From: Alopecurus myosuroides
Taxonomy: Eukaryota > Streptophyta > Magnoliopsida > Poales > Poaceae
Direction of reading: 5' to 3'
DNA: 64,000 nucleotides
Assembly: GCA_028641055.1 (NCBI GenBank)
Contig: CM054062.1
Span: 277,161,710-277,225,709, forward strand
Below are positions 1 through 9,616 of the stretch, one piece after another (within the stretch, counting starts at the first letter, position 1; each line of letters starts with the position of its first letter). Under the pieces are notes generated by a model. It searched no databases, was not told the origin of the DNA, and saw only the letters and a program-made list of their open reading frames with translations. A program made the position numbers and the translations under genes.

Positions 1-849
1 TATCAAAGACGGCCTTGTTACTATTAATTGCAACATATGTTGCCTCATTTATTTGCTCTGCTGTATAAGCTTGTCTTGTCTGCAAGTTCAGAAACATAAT
101 TATAATAGAGAGAACAATTATAACATGAATTCGAGAAGAAAAGTTGGAAAAAGACATTTTCTATTATTGCCATACGAAGAAGGCTGTCATTTGTGCCAAT
201 AAGTTGCAGTGATGCTAGACTAAAATGAGCAAAGTTAGGTGCAAACCCTTTTAAGTCCAGAGAAATATTGTTATTTTTGCCTTAGGATCACTAGTGTCAG
301 ATAACTGTGCCAGAGCGACAGTATATCATTAACTCTAGCAGAGTGCCAGTATATTATCATCTATTTGACACAAGGGAAGAGTAACATCATTGCTCAGATC
401 GTTTCATCATTATCCAAGAAAATAATTAGCACTGTATTTTTTTCTCAAAACGAAAGACACAATACATAAATCAAATGTAACCACTGAATGACCCCTTGTC
501 AAATAATTAACAGCTTGCTTTGCACAATCAATTACACAGACCATTTTATAAGGCTAAAGAAGCAAAAGTTCAGGCAAATTACCTTGTAAAGAAGTTCAAT
601 TACTAATTTGATCTGTGCTCCAACAGGAGACTTTCTAATTGAATTGATGTGTTGAAGCCTTTCTGTATCATTTGAGAATTTAATAGCCGGCGTCGGTTTA
701 GCTGGAGCTGACGGTGCGTTTACTGGTTTAGACCTTGAAGAAATTTGCAACTTTGCAGTTGAAGCCTGGGTTGCAGCGATGCTAGATAGAGTTGTTTGGC
801 ACCTCTCCTGCTGTTGCTTAAATTTGCTAAGGCGCTCATTCAGTGCCAT
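1..849 (-). CDS. GTF2E2: TFIIE beta subunit (general transcription factor), exons 1 and 2, 3' part beyond window
   Basis: This encodes the beta subunit of the general transcription factor TFIIE, which acts in the nucleus with RNA polymerase II and recruits and stimulates TFIIH. Exon 1 is 849-583 on the minus strand (89 codons, starting MALNERLSKF). It contains the conserved stretch FSNDTERLQHINSIRK, typical of plant TFIIE-beta, just before the core winged-helix region. A GT donor lies at 582-581 and an AG acceptor at 81-80. Exon 2 starts at 79 in phase 0 with TRQAYTAEQINEA and runs off the window at position 1, so the rest of the protein is outside. The start codon is chosen because it matches the family N-terminus and directly follows an AG. 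No stop or frameshift is visible in either exon, and the gene looks functional. The family call is from recognised sequence and is firm; exact paralogue is unknown. Confidence 0.9.
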
Positions 850-1191
850 CTGGACAAAAGATTGACAATACTCGATTAGTTATATGGCAGCCAACAACAT
901 AAACGATTACCAAGTATCTGTATCATCCGAGTGAAACCAAAAAAAAAAAAACGAACAATTAGACAGAACGGGGGGGTTGGAAGGGAGGCAGACGAACTAG
1001 GGGGTTTATGTTGCTGTGACACACGAACAGGGGGGGTTATTATCAATTCTCCCGAAAAGCAACCTAGCAACCAGAGCAGAGAGACCACTCCTCTCGTTCA
1101 AACAGGGTTTGATCCCTATAGGTCCCTACTAAATCCCGTCCAAAATTCTCCGATCACGATCATGAATTTAGTCTGCAAGACCAAATCTCAC
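850..1191 (-). other. probable 5'-UTR intron of the TFIIE-beta gene
   Basis: The base pair directly upstream of the ATG is an AG preceded by a pyrimidine-rich stretch (TTTTGTCCAG), which is a good splice acceptor. A candidate donor with the sequence GTGAGATTTGG lies at 1191-1181 on the minus strand. A leader intron ending at the start codon is common in plant housekeeping genes. The acceptor is convincing; the donor choice is a guess among a few GT sites. Confidence 0.4.
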
Positions 1192-2000
1192 GCAGGAAAA
1201 GCAATCAAATCGGATCAAATCGAGAAATGGAGAAGTAATGGGCGGGATCTCGGAGTAGGGAACCCATACTGGATCCGCGACGGTGGGGCCTATCCGGATC
1301 GATCGACGCGCCCTTGGTCGGGATGCCGGCGACGGAGAGACCTTCTGGCGGCCGGCTATTCCCGGGGGACCTAGGGTTCCTTCGGCGAAGGGAGAGAGAC
1401 GCTAATTTTTCTCCTCTGCTCCTCAGTGCCTGGTAGCTGGCTGGGACATCGTGATATTTGGAATGGACTAGGGGTAGGTTCCTAAATGGGCTGATACGAT
1501 AAGAATATGGGCCGTTTTTTACTTTGGACTTCTCTCGAAGAAAAAACTTCGCAAGCTGTGTCAAATCCCCTTGCCCTGGCCCGGCTAGGGGAGGGCCATG
1601 GAAGAGCTTGGCTTGGGGCGGGCCATGGAGAAGCCAACGACCCCATCCCGCCGCCGTTCCCCTACCGCCTCGGTCGATCTAGGGTTTGGGCCGGGAGTCG
1701 ACGGGAGGGGACGGCGCCATGACGGGGAATTAGACAGAGAGGAGGGAGGGGAATGGGAGAGGGAGAGTAGGGATGGAGATCTCACTGCCGCCGTCGCCGC
1801 TGGTTGCTTCTCAGGCCGAGATATTGCAAGGTTGAGCGGGACTCGCTCCTTCCTTCTGTCCGTGCGTGAGGATGACGAAGAGGTATGGTGGGCGAGCGAT
1901 TCCGAGCGTTTCCGAGCTCCTACGCTCGGAAAGTTTTTGCGAGGGGCGGACGCGCGCGGGGCCTCCCGTGGAATTGGCCCGTGTTTCCATAGCCCAATTC
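1192..2000 (-). promoter_or_regulatory. GC-rich 5' UTR and promoter region of the TFIIE-beta gene
   Basis: This stretch is GC- and CpG-rich compared with the AT-rich surroundings and carries motifs frequent in promoters of plant growth and housekeeping genes. TGGGCY (site II) elements occur at 1487-1492 and 1508-1513, and further GGCCC/GCCCA motifs lie near 1976-1996. AACCCTAG-type boxes on the minus strand lie near 1370 and 1680. Several overlapping open frames exist on both strands but have no family resemblance, so it is read as leader and promoter rather than a second gene. The transcription start is not resolvable by eye. Confidence 0.5.
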
Positions 2001-2212
2001 ATATACCTCTCCAAACAACAGAATTTGGGTTGCCAATTCCAAGAATTTTTAAGAAACGTGTCAAATTTGCTTTCGAAATATCCAAAATTTTGTGAGTTGC
2101 ATCTTTAAAACAAAACTTGCACTGGACACTCAAAAATAAGGTTGCGGTGAAATCGAGATTTAAGTGTGTACCCACACGGACAGTTTAGCAAACCATACGA
2201 GTACGCTTACAA
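2001..2212. other. AT-rich spacer upstream of the promoter, nothing recognised
   Basis: Short AT-rich stretch between the promoter-like region and the Harbinger insertion. No open frame with family resemblance and no repeat boundary was seen. Confidence 0.5.
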
Positions 2213-2266
2213 TTAGGCCGTGTTCGGAAGTCCTCCGACTTCCCAAAATCCGTCGATCCGACTTCA

Positions 2267-2624
2267 TGTTACACGCTATAGAAAAATAACGATGAAGTTA
2301 AACAAGATCGAACCAATGGGGACACGAGATTTTAACGTGGAAAACCCTTCCAACAAGAAAGAGAAACAACTACGGGCGCCAGCCAGCAATATTTCACTAT
2401 ATTCGGGTGAGGTTACAAACGCGTCAGGATTTACAATGTGTGGCTTATCCCGTGCGGCGGCTTACAAGAGGTATATAAATGCGGTCCTGACCTAGCTAGG
2501 TCGGTAACTGTGAATCCAACTCCAACTCGGTATCAACTCGTACCGTACCGGCTTAGGGCCTCCGCATAGCGGAGGCCGAACTTTCCTTTATCTTCATATG
2601 AATTTGGATCACCGTAAAATAACA
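2267..2624 (-). repeat. 3' LTR of the Copia element
   Basis: On the minus strand it starts TGTTATTTTACGG and ends GTGTAACA. It contains a perfect 8-bp-arm hairpin, GCCTCCGC-ATA-GCGGAGGC, at 2558-2576. A TATATAAA motif lies near 2470 and reads better on the plus strand than on the element's own strand. It pairs with 6766-7123 at the same length. Confidence 0.92.
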
Positions 2625-2720
2625 CTCCACATTGAGACAAATTCCCTCTTGTAGCATGAATGAGAACCTTCACCTGAAACACACAAAGAAAACACCTTCG
2701 GCGCCAAATAGCCTCTTGGG

Positions 2721-4292
2721 CTAAGCAGTGATACCAACTAAGATTGAGCAAAGCTCAAACTTAGCAATAGGAACTGACTTTGTCATCATATCAGCAGGAT
2801 TATCATGAGTACTAATCTTGCATACCTTCAGTTTACCTTGTGCAACAACATCACGCACATAATGGTACTTGACATCAATGTGCTTTGTTCTCTCATGAAA
2901 CATCTGATCCTTAATAAGGTAAATAGCACTCTGACTGTCACAAAATAGGTTAATGCAAGTATCATCTCCACAAAGCTCAGCAAACAGACCTTTCAACCAA
3001 AGTGACTCTTTGCATGCTTCAGCAATAGCCATATACTCAGCCTCATTAGTAGATTGTGCAACAATACCCTGCAAGGTAGCCTTCCAGCTAACAGCACATC
3101 CACTAACTGTAAACACATAACCTGTGAGGGACCTCCTCTTATCCAAGTCGGCAGCAAAATCTGAGTCCACATAGCCTGCGAGTCCCTCACAAGTCTTGCC
3201 AAACTTCAAGCAAGCTTTGGATGTGCCGCGAAGGTACCTGAAAATCCACTGAACATCTTTCCGATGTTCTTTACCAGGATTAGCCATGTATCGACTGACC
3301 AAACTCATAGCATAAGATAAATCAGGCCGAGAACACACCATGGCATACATTAAGGAACCAACAACACTAGCATAGGGAACTCGTGACATGTACTCAATAT
3401 CTTTGTCAGTAGTAGGACATTGCAATGCTGACAACTTGAAGTGTGAAGCAATTGGAGTACTAACAGACTTTGCATCATGCATATTAAAACGATGAAGGAC
3501 TTTCTTAATGTAATTCTCCTGACTAAGAAATAGCAATCTAGATTTTCTGTCTCTTGAAATTTCCATACCTAGAATTTTCTTAGCAGGCGCAAGATCCTTC
3601 ATCTCAAACTCACTACTCAATTGTTTCTTCAATGTAGTGATTTCTTTCATGCTCTTGGCAGCAATTAACATATCATCAACATATAGCAACAAGTATATAG
3701 GCGATTCATCAACAAATTTAATGTACACACAACTATCATATTCAGACCTCTTAAAGCCATGTGTCATCATAAAAGAATCAAACATTTTATACCACTGTCG
3801 AGGAGACTGTTTCAAACCGTAAAGAGACTTCTTTAGCTTGCACACGAAATCCTCTTTACCAGGCACTATGAACCCTTCAGGTTGGTCCATGTATATCTCC
3901 TCCTCGAGTTCTCCATGCAAAAACGCAGTCTTCACATCTAACTGCTCAAACTCAAGATCATGCATAGCAACAATACTAAAGAAAGTACGAATAGAACTAT
4001 GCTTGACAACAGGGGAGAACACATCATTATAATCCACTCCTGGAATCTGGCTGAAACCTTTTGCTACTAACCTTGCCTTAAACCTTGGAGGCTCACTAGA
4101 AGATAATCCCTCCTTTCTCTTGAAGATCCACTTACAACGGACGGCCTTCTTTTTTTTAGGCAAACGCACAACATCCCATGTGCCATTCTTTTCAAGCGAT
4201 TGCATCTCCTCGTGCATTGCACCAATCCACTTGTCACAATGAACTGAAGCAATAGCTTCATTGTATGTAGCAGGTTCAGCATCATTCTCCAC
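2721..4292 (-). pseudogene. Copia reverse transcriptase and RNase H (3' part of gag-pol polyprotein)
   Basis: This is the RNA-directed DNA polymerase and RNase H part of the Copia polyprotein, 523 codons long. The RT start is recognisable from the NGTWDVV and RLVAKGFSQ blocks, with [21 protein letters not shown] following. The active-site YVDD lies near residue 207 and the [15 protein letters not shown] block precedes it. RNase H follows with [22 protein letters not shown] and CDSQSAIYL, so its acidic residues are in place. It is in the same frame as the upstream integrase region and separated from it only by the TAA codon at 4298-4296, so the listed start is a GTG inside the polyprotein, not a true start. 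Its termination near 2721 is close to the 3' LTR, as expected. Confidence 0.93.
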
Positions 4293-4295
4293 CTG

Positions 4296-5720
4296 TTATG
4301 CACAACTTAGAGCAAAATAAACAACATCACATTCCTCAATTAAACGAGTACGAGGTCCTTTATTCCTCTTCTCTCTGCGCTCTGCAATAGACAAATTTTC
4401 TTGCTGCACAATAGGAGGTGAGGGTGGCACAATATCCTCCCCATCAATTTCAGTTTCCTCCTCATCCAGGTGTTCTAGCTCCACCTGCAAACGAACTCGT
4501 GGTTCGTCCTCATCAGAAGAATCTGGCATAACATCAGTTGACAAACTGTCCTCATACATAACATATTCATTAAACACAACATTTCTGCTAAAGAAAGTCT
4601 TTTTGGTTTCCGGGTTCCACAACTTATATCCTTTTACTACAAAACTGTAACCAAGAAATAAGAACTTAATAGCTCTAGGCTCTAACTTTCCATTATCAAC
4701 ATGAGCATAGGCAGTGCAACCAAAGACTTTCAGTTGTGAATAATCATCTGACTCACCAGACCATACCTCAATAGGAGTTTTCTTGTCAAGAGGGATGGAC
4801 GGTGACCTGTTGATCAAGTAGCAGGCAGTGTTGGCAGCCTCATCCCAGAAACGCTTATTCATACGAGCATTGGACAACATGCATCGAGCTTTGGAGATGA
4901 TCGTACTGTTCATCCGCTCAGCTACACCATTCTGCTGAGGTGTGTATGGGATGGTGTGATGCCTGATAATGCCTTCCTGCACACAATAATCATCAAAAGC
5001 ATGCGAACAAAATTCGCCACCATTGTCAGTACGAAGCACCTTTACATTTCTCTCAGTTTGCTTTTCAATCAAAACTTTCCACTCTTTAAAAGCAACAAAA
5101 GTATCATCCTTAGTTTTCAGAAAATAAGGCCAAACTCTTCTAGAGTAATCATCAATGATACTAAGCATATAACGAGCACCACCATAAGAGGGCTTACGTG
5201 AAGGCCCCCACAAATTAGCATGTACATAATCCAATCTACCTTTAGTGGTATGAACGGAAGCATTAAACTTAACTATCTTATGCTTACCAAACACGCAGTG
5301 TTCACAGAACGGCAACTTACTCATATTGCAGTTCTTCAGCAGTTCTCTCTTCACCAATTCTGCCATACCATGTTCACTCATGTTTCCAAGTCGCTTATGC
5401 CAGAGGTTAGTTGTACTTGGATCATCATTAGTAATAACAGCAGCAGTACCAGACAAAGTGCTACCTCTAAGGATATATAACTTGGTTGAATTCATATCAC
5501 CAATCATAACAAAGAGAGAACCTTTTGATACCTTCAGGCGTTTATCCCCTCCGGCATATTTGTACCCATCACAATCAAGGGTACTCAGCGAGATCAAATT
5601 TCTCGCCATGGATGGTATGTGTTTCACTCCCGTCAATGTACGTGGCATCCCTCCATGGGTCTTGATCTGAACAGATCCAACGCCAACAATGTGACATTTG
5701 TTGTCGTCCCCCCCCCCCAT
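4296..5720 (-). pseudogene. Copia protease C-terminus, GAG-pre-integrase and integrase
   Basis: About 474 codons continuing the polyprotein. The GAG-pre-integrase/zinc region is recognisable from LWHKRLGNMSEHGM with HH residues and the CEHC pair. The DDE integrase core follows, with RTDNGGEF and the PYTPQQNGVAERMN block. The position of the first catalytic Asp reads VHANLWGP, whereas related Copia integrases usually have VHSDLWGP, so that residue is Asn here. The ATG at its start lies inside an 11-bp C run (5708-5718), and the real frame enters from gag, so this ATG is not the translation start. It ends at a single in-frame TAA before the reverse transcriptase. The missing Asp plus the stop suggest loss of activity. 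Confidence 0.9.
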
Positions 5721-6727
5721 ACAAAATCTCCAGTCTGCACAGCGTCATAAGAACTGAACCAATCTTTGTTACAGTAAATATAAAACGAACAAGCAGTATC
5801 AAGAATCCACTCATCATCACGGGTAACACATGCAGCAAAAACAGCTAAGCATTCACCATCCGGACTATTATCAGCAGCAACAACAGCAGCCTTACCACTA
5901 CCATTACCATTACCGTCAGATTTATTTTTCGGTTGGTATGTGTCGTTCCTTTTCTCCTTGTTCTGCACCTTCCAGCAATCATCAATGGTGTGATTGGTTT
6001 TCTTACAGTACCTGCAGAACTTGTCTCGTCTTTTGGACTTTGAACGGTCCCTGCTCTTATCTCTGTTGTTGTTGTTGTTGTAGTAGTTCTTATCTCGCTG
6101 CTCAGGTCTGCCTCGTACCTGCAATGCATCGCCTTTGGAGGACGATACGTTAGACTGCACCATAACTTTCATCTTTTCCCTGGTCTGTAGGGCCTCACAA
6201 ACTTCCGAGAGGGTTAGTTCATCGCGGCTTAACAGTATGGTATCCCGCAGGTTTGTAAAAGAACTAGGCAGCAAACATAACAACAGAAGAGCTAAATCTT
6301 CGTCATCATATTTTACTCCCATCGACACTAGGTCGGACACGATCTCCTTAAAGATCGACAAGTGGCTCATGACAGAGCCACCATCTTGCATCTTGAGCGA
6401 GAACAACTTCATCTTAACATGCATCTTGCTGGTTAGATCCCTTGACATGCAGATCGATTCCAGCTTGAGCCACAACGCAGTCGCGGATTTCTCCAGCAAC
6501 ACCTCTTGCAAGATATCATTAGATAGATGAAGTTGAATCAACGACAAAGCCTTACGATCTTTGCGTTTCTCCTCGGCAGTCCACTCCTTGGCTTCCTTAT
6601 TCCCGAACTCATCTAGCGCCTCATCAAGATCCGATGCTTGCGATAGAATCGCACGCATCTTTACCTGCCACAGAGAAAACCTCGTCTTGTAGTCCAGCAA
6701 CGGTAGATCAAACTTCATCGATGCCAT
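5633..6727 (-). pseudogene. Copia gag with zinc knuckle, running into protease
   Basis: The start codon at 6727 lies 24 bases inside the primer site, the usual place for Copia gag. The N-terminal MASMKFDLPLLDYKTRFSLW resembles UBN2/gag-polypeptide domains that form the particle. A basic, Asn-rich linker precedes the CX2CX4HX4C zinc knuckle (CRYCKKTNHTIDDC, residues about 238-251). The protease active-site region WILDTA follows near residue 307; relatives usually read WILDSGA or DTGA. At residue about 337 the frame crosses an 11-base homopolymer (5708-5718) and is thrown out of frame, so the last roughly 27 residues are spurious. In an intact copy gag and pol would be one continuous ORF. Confidence 0.88.
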
Positions 6728-6750
6728 CGCGAATCCCTAATCTGAAACAG

Positions 6751-6763
6751 GGCTCTGATACCA
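6751..6763 (-). other. Copia primer-binding site (initiator tRNA-Met type)
   Basis: The minus strand reads TGGTATCAGAGCC two bases after the LTR end. This is the classical match to the 3' end of plant initiator tRNA-Met used by most Copia elements. Confidence 0.93.
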
Positions 6764-6765
6764 GT

Positions 6766-7123
6766 TGTTACACGCAATAGCAAAACAACGATGAAGTTAA
6801 ACAAGATCGAACCAACGGGGACACGAGATTTTAACGTGGAAAACCCTTCCAACAAGGAAGACAAAAAACCACGGGCGCCAGCCAGCAATACTTCACTATA
6901 TTTGGGTGAGGTTACAAACGCGCCAGGATTTACAATGTGTGGCTTATCCCGTGCGGCGGCTTGCAAGAGGTATATAAATGCGGTCCTGACCTAGCTAGGT
7001 CGGTAACTGTGAATCCAACTTCAACTCGGTATCAACTCGTACCGTACCGGCTTAGGGCCTCCGCGTAGCGGAGGCCGAACTTTCCTTTATCTTCATATGA
7101 ATTTGGATCACCATAAAATAACA
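6766..7123 (-). repeat. 5' LTR of the Copia element
   Basis: Same 358-bp length and termini as 2267-2624. The hairpin here is GCCTCCGC-GTA-GCGGAGGC. It is followed on the minus strand by the primer-binding site and gag, which marks it as the 5' LTR. Confidence 0.92.
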
Positions 7124-7288
7124 CTCCACCTTGAGACAAATTCCCTCTTGTAGCATGAATGAGAAACTTCACCTGAAACACACAAAGAAAACACCTTCGG
7201 CCCTAAGCCTCCAGCGACGGAGCCTCCGCGTAGCGGAGGCCGAATTTTCCTTTATCTTCATATGAATTTGGATAACCATAAAATAACA
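7124..7288 (-). repeat. extra PPT-region plus partial LTR copy at the 5' end of the Copia element
   Basis: 7124-7201 repeats the internal sequence found just before the 3' LTR (2625-2701), including the GTGGAG purine tract. 7202-7221 is unmatched filler. 7222-7288 repeats the first 67 bp of the LTR, from the hairpin to the terminal TG. The target duplication CTTCA lies outside this block, so the block was present at integration or arose by conversion within the element. The breakpoint falls at the LTR hairpin. Confidence 0.85.
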
Positions 7289-7293
7289 CTTCA

Positions 7294-8210
7294 AACTACC
7301 GATTCCTGCTTCCCAGCCGGAGCAACAAACGTTCGTTGCTGCTCCACCTTTCCTGGATGCGATGGGAGCCCATTAGGCTACTTTTGACCCATTGGGATGG
7401 AAGAGAATTGGGCCCACGTGAGCGGTACCCTGCAGCCCACCTTTTCTTCTTCTCGTTCGTCTTCCCCAATGTCGCGTCTTCCCTCCAACCACAAATTCCC
7501 TGTCGATTCCCTTCAACCCAAATTCTTCCTGTCGACTCCCTCAACACGGCGCTCTCCAGCGCCAATTTCGTGCAAGAATTTGTAAGGATGGATTCCATCA
7601 CCGCGGCGTTCTTGCGGGAATCCGCACCTCCTGCCGTCGATGTAATCGATTCCTAGTCGTTCTAAATGCTGGCTGGGTCGAGGTTTGAGGAGGTCTTCGA
7701 CGAGCTCCTGGGAGGCGCACGACTCCGGCCAAGTTGAGGGCTGGCTAGCCTAGACTGCTGTTGGCGTGGGCTCGAGCCCACGACCAAAGCTGCGACCAAC
7801 GGTGATGGATGGCTAGAGATCAAGGATAGAGCTCCGGCGGTGGCGAACTCGCTGTAGTCGGCGGAGATGGTTGTCGTAGTCGAGGGAGGAAGCGGGTCAG
7901 GAGATCGTGGCGCCGGCGGACGACCGGCGAGTTGCTCGATTCGTTTCAGGAGAGAAGTCGAAGGACGAGTTTGCTCGATCTGTTTCAGATAGACAGCGAA
8001 TAGTTTTGTTTGACTTGGCGGTGGCAACTCACCGTAATTACGGGCTGCTCCGCGCTGGGCTGCTCTGTGGATCGGCAAAATAGGTCCTCCGCAGTTTACA
8101 CGGGAAAATAGTCCGCTTCCCGGATCTGGCTCCGTGGAGTTGGGATGTTCGGTGCTACTTTGGATCGGAGCACCAAGAAGCTGGAGCGCGGAGGAGATCC
8201 GAACACCCCC
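7294..8210. other. interior and right end of the Harbinger element, with gene-like GC-rich content
   Basis: Unlike the short AT-rich inside of most Tourist elements, this stretch is GC-rich and gene-like. A G-box CACGTG at 7415-7420 overlaps a TGGGCCC motif, and it is followed by a C/T-rich leader-like segment. Open frames of about 100-140 codons occur on both strands (for example 7336-7656 plus and 8078-7662 minus), but none matches a family I know. It may be a captured host promoter or first exon, or just unrelated transposon filler. Confidence 0.4.
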
Positions 8211-8213
8211 TTA

Positions 8214-8845
8214 GTATTGCGGTTACAAGAAGCACACTAAAGTTCAAACACACAATAGTGCTCTACCTGATAGTATGGATGATGTAAATGGAGGATTCAA
8301 AGGAGAAGAAGATGGACATCAAGTTAATTTGGGAAGATGCGGACGTGGCCAATGTAGGACTTCATGTTTGTTTCCGCCGCACTTCCTTGCGAGAAACCGA
8401 CTACGGGTAGGCCCGATGGACTGTTTACCAAGGATCCGGTCCAGAATGTGAAGCTCAAAAAGTACGTGAAGTCCACGACAAGTACAGAGGGATCTAGGCC
8501 GAGTCCGTGGTTCGGCTCGGTATGTAGACTTCATCAGAAGTTAGACGAGAAGCTCAACAAATGCGAAAGGCGAAAGACAAGCATGTAGTACCCGTCAAGA
8601 CATATAATACCCTACATTAGTGTGGTGTTACTGGTACTAGTGGATTAATCCCTGTCATGTATAGCTTAGTGGGTCACTAAAAAAGCATTGTAACCCAGCT
8701 CTGTCAATATGTAAGGCATGGCTTGGGAATATTTTAGAGGTGATCATAAGCATATATGCAATCTTTACTCGACACACCAAATACACCAAAGCAGGAGTAG
8801 GTCGTTACCTTTTCTGGAGGGGCCGAACCTGGGTATACACCAGCC
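8214..8845. other. unassigned sequence between the Harbinger element and the Gypsy block
   Basis: No open frame with family resemblance. The last 80 bp resemble the U5-type ends of some grass Gypsy LTRs (a GGCCGAACCTGGGTA motif), but no partner was found. The first part continues the sequence that flanked the Harbinger insertion. Confidence 0.35.
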
Positions 8846-9616
8846 CCATACTTAATACAACAAATTCTCTTCACTATTTTTCCCCTGGTTTATCAGTCAA
8901 AGCATAATTGTGTAAACAAAAGAGAAAGGGGGATGACCTTCTACCCAGATGCGTCCTTCTATGAAGCCGCTCTTGTGAAGTCTAGTTGGCTTATGACGTA
9001 CTGTATTTTCTGTTACCATTCGTTGGAATAAGCATACACCTCTCTAAACAATGTTTTCAATGCCTTTGTTTAACAAAATAAAAAGCTCTACCACATGAGT
9101 GATCCCTGCTTCCCTCTGCAAAGGACCTTTCTTTTACTTTTATGTTGAGTCTTCACCTTCTCACTTTATGCACTTTCTTGAGAGCATAGCTGTCTTAATG
9201 TAATGTGTTTGTCCCAGGATACGGTTAATTGTGGTATAATCTTGATGCTTTTATCTTTGATATCTTTACTTCTAGTCTTCACTTGAATTTCAGAGGTGTC
9301 CTGGCATTTATCTTTTGCTCCATTATTAAGGGCAAGTGAGATACCACTTTATCATACCCTATCATGAACATTGCAATCTTGCGAGTTGGTATTTCATGTG
9401 GTGTTCTATTAGTGTGTTGAAATCTCTTCATGGTTTGCATAACTATTATGTAACTTTATTTTCCATACTTCTTATTATGAATTTCCTAAGCACTTGATCA
9501 TATAGTGAAAGTATTTACAATATATGAAACAAGTGTGTTCGTAAAAGCTTTTTTTATCGCACTCAGTTGTTAAATGAATTTCTTGAGAACAAGCAATAAG
9601 CTAAGCTTGGGGGGGT
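8846..9616 (+). mobile_element. 3' internal fragment of a second copy of the element A family
   Basis: This non-coding stretch aligns closely by eye with 44595-45369, the part of element A just before its 3' LTR. It ends in the polypurine tract AAGCTTGGGGGGGT and runs straight into the LTR at 9617. It is truncated on its left side. An internal 3' end in front of what should be a 5' LTR means this LTR is shared between two tandem units, or that two elements recombined here. Confidence 0.75.

Larger units (their letters stand above)
2267..7288 (-). mobile_element. Ty1/Copia LTR retrotransposon, nearly intact, with a duplicated 5' end
   Basis: A complete Copia-order element (gag, protease, integrase, reverse transcriptase, RNase H) on the minus strand between 358-bp LTRs at 2267-2624 and 6766-7123. 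The 5-bp target duplication CTTCA lies at 2262-2266 and 7289-7293. The 3' LTR follows a purine-rich TGTGGAG tract, and the primer site matches initiator tRNA-Met. By eye the two LTRs differ at about sixteen positions, so the insertion is not very recent. An extra 165 bp (7124-7288) lies between the 5' LTR and the duplication. The polyprotein is broken by one frameshift at a homopolymer and one stop. Confidence 0.93.
2216..8210. mobile_element. PIF/Harbinger-type non-autonomous DNA transposon, split by a Copia insertion
   Basis: The left end begins GGCCGTGTTCGGAAGTCC and the reverse complement of the right end begins GGGGGTGTTCGGATCTCC, giving imperfect terminal inverted repeats that share GTGTTCGGA and TCTCCTCCG-like blocks. 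TTA flanks both ends (2213-2215 and 8211-8213), the 3-bp duplication expected for PIF/Harbinger or Tourist elements. Without the nested Copia element the transposon is roughly 1 kb, 2216-2266 plus 7294-8210. No DDE transposase is visible, so it would depend on transposase from elsewhere. The superfamily call rests on termini and duplication only. Confidence 0.7.

Noticed and set aside
1598..2095. Possible divergent gene on the plus strand next to TFIIE-beta
   Set aside because: Frames are composition-driven and overlap promoter motifs; no splice structure or family match.
2460..2490. TATATAAA box on the plus strand in the Copia LTR as a host promoter
   Set aside because: No gene follows on that strand; the motif is part of both LTR copies.
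8600..8845. Remnant of another LTR before the A-family fragment
   Set aside because: Only a short motif resembles an LTR end; no partner, primer site or boundary could be found.
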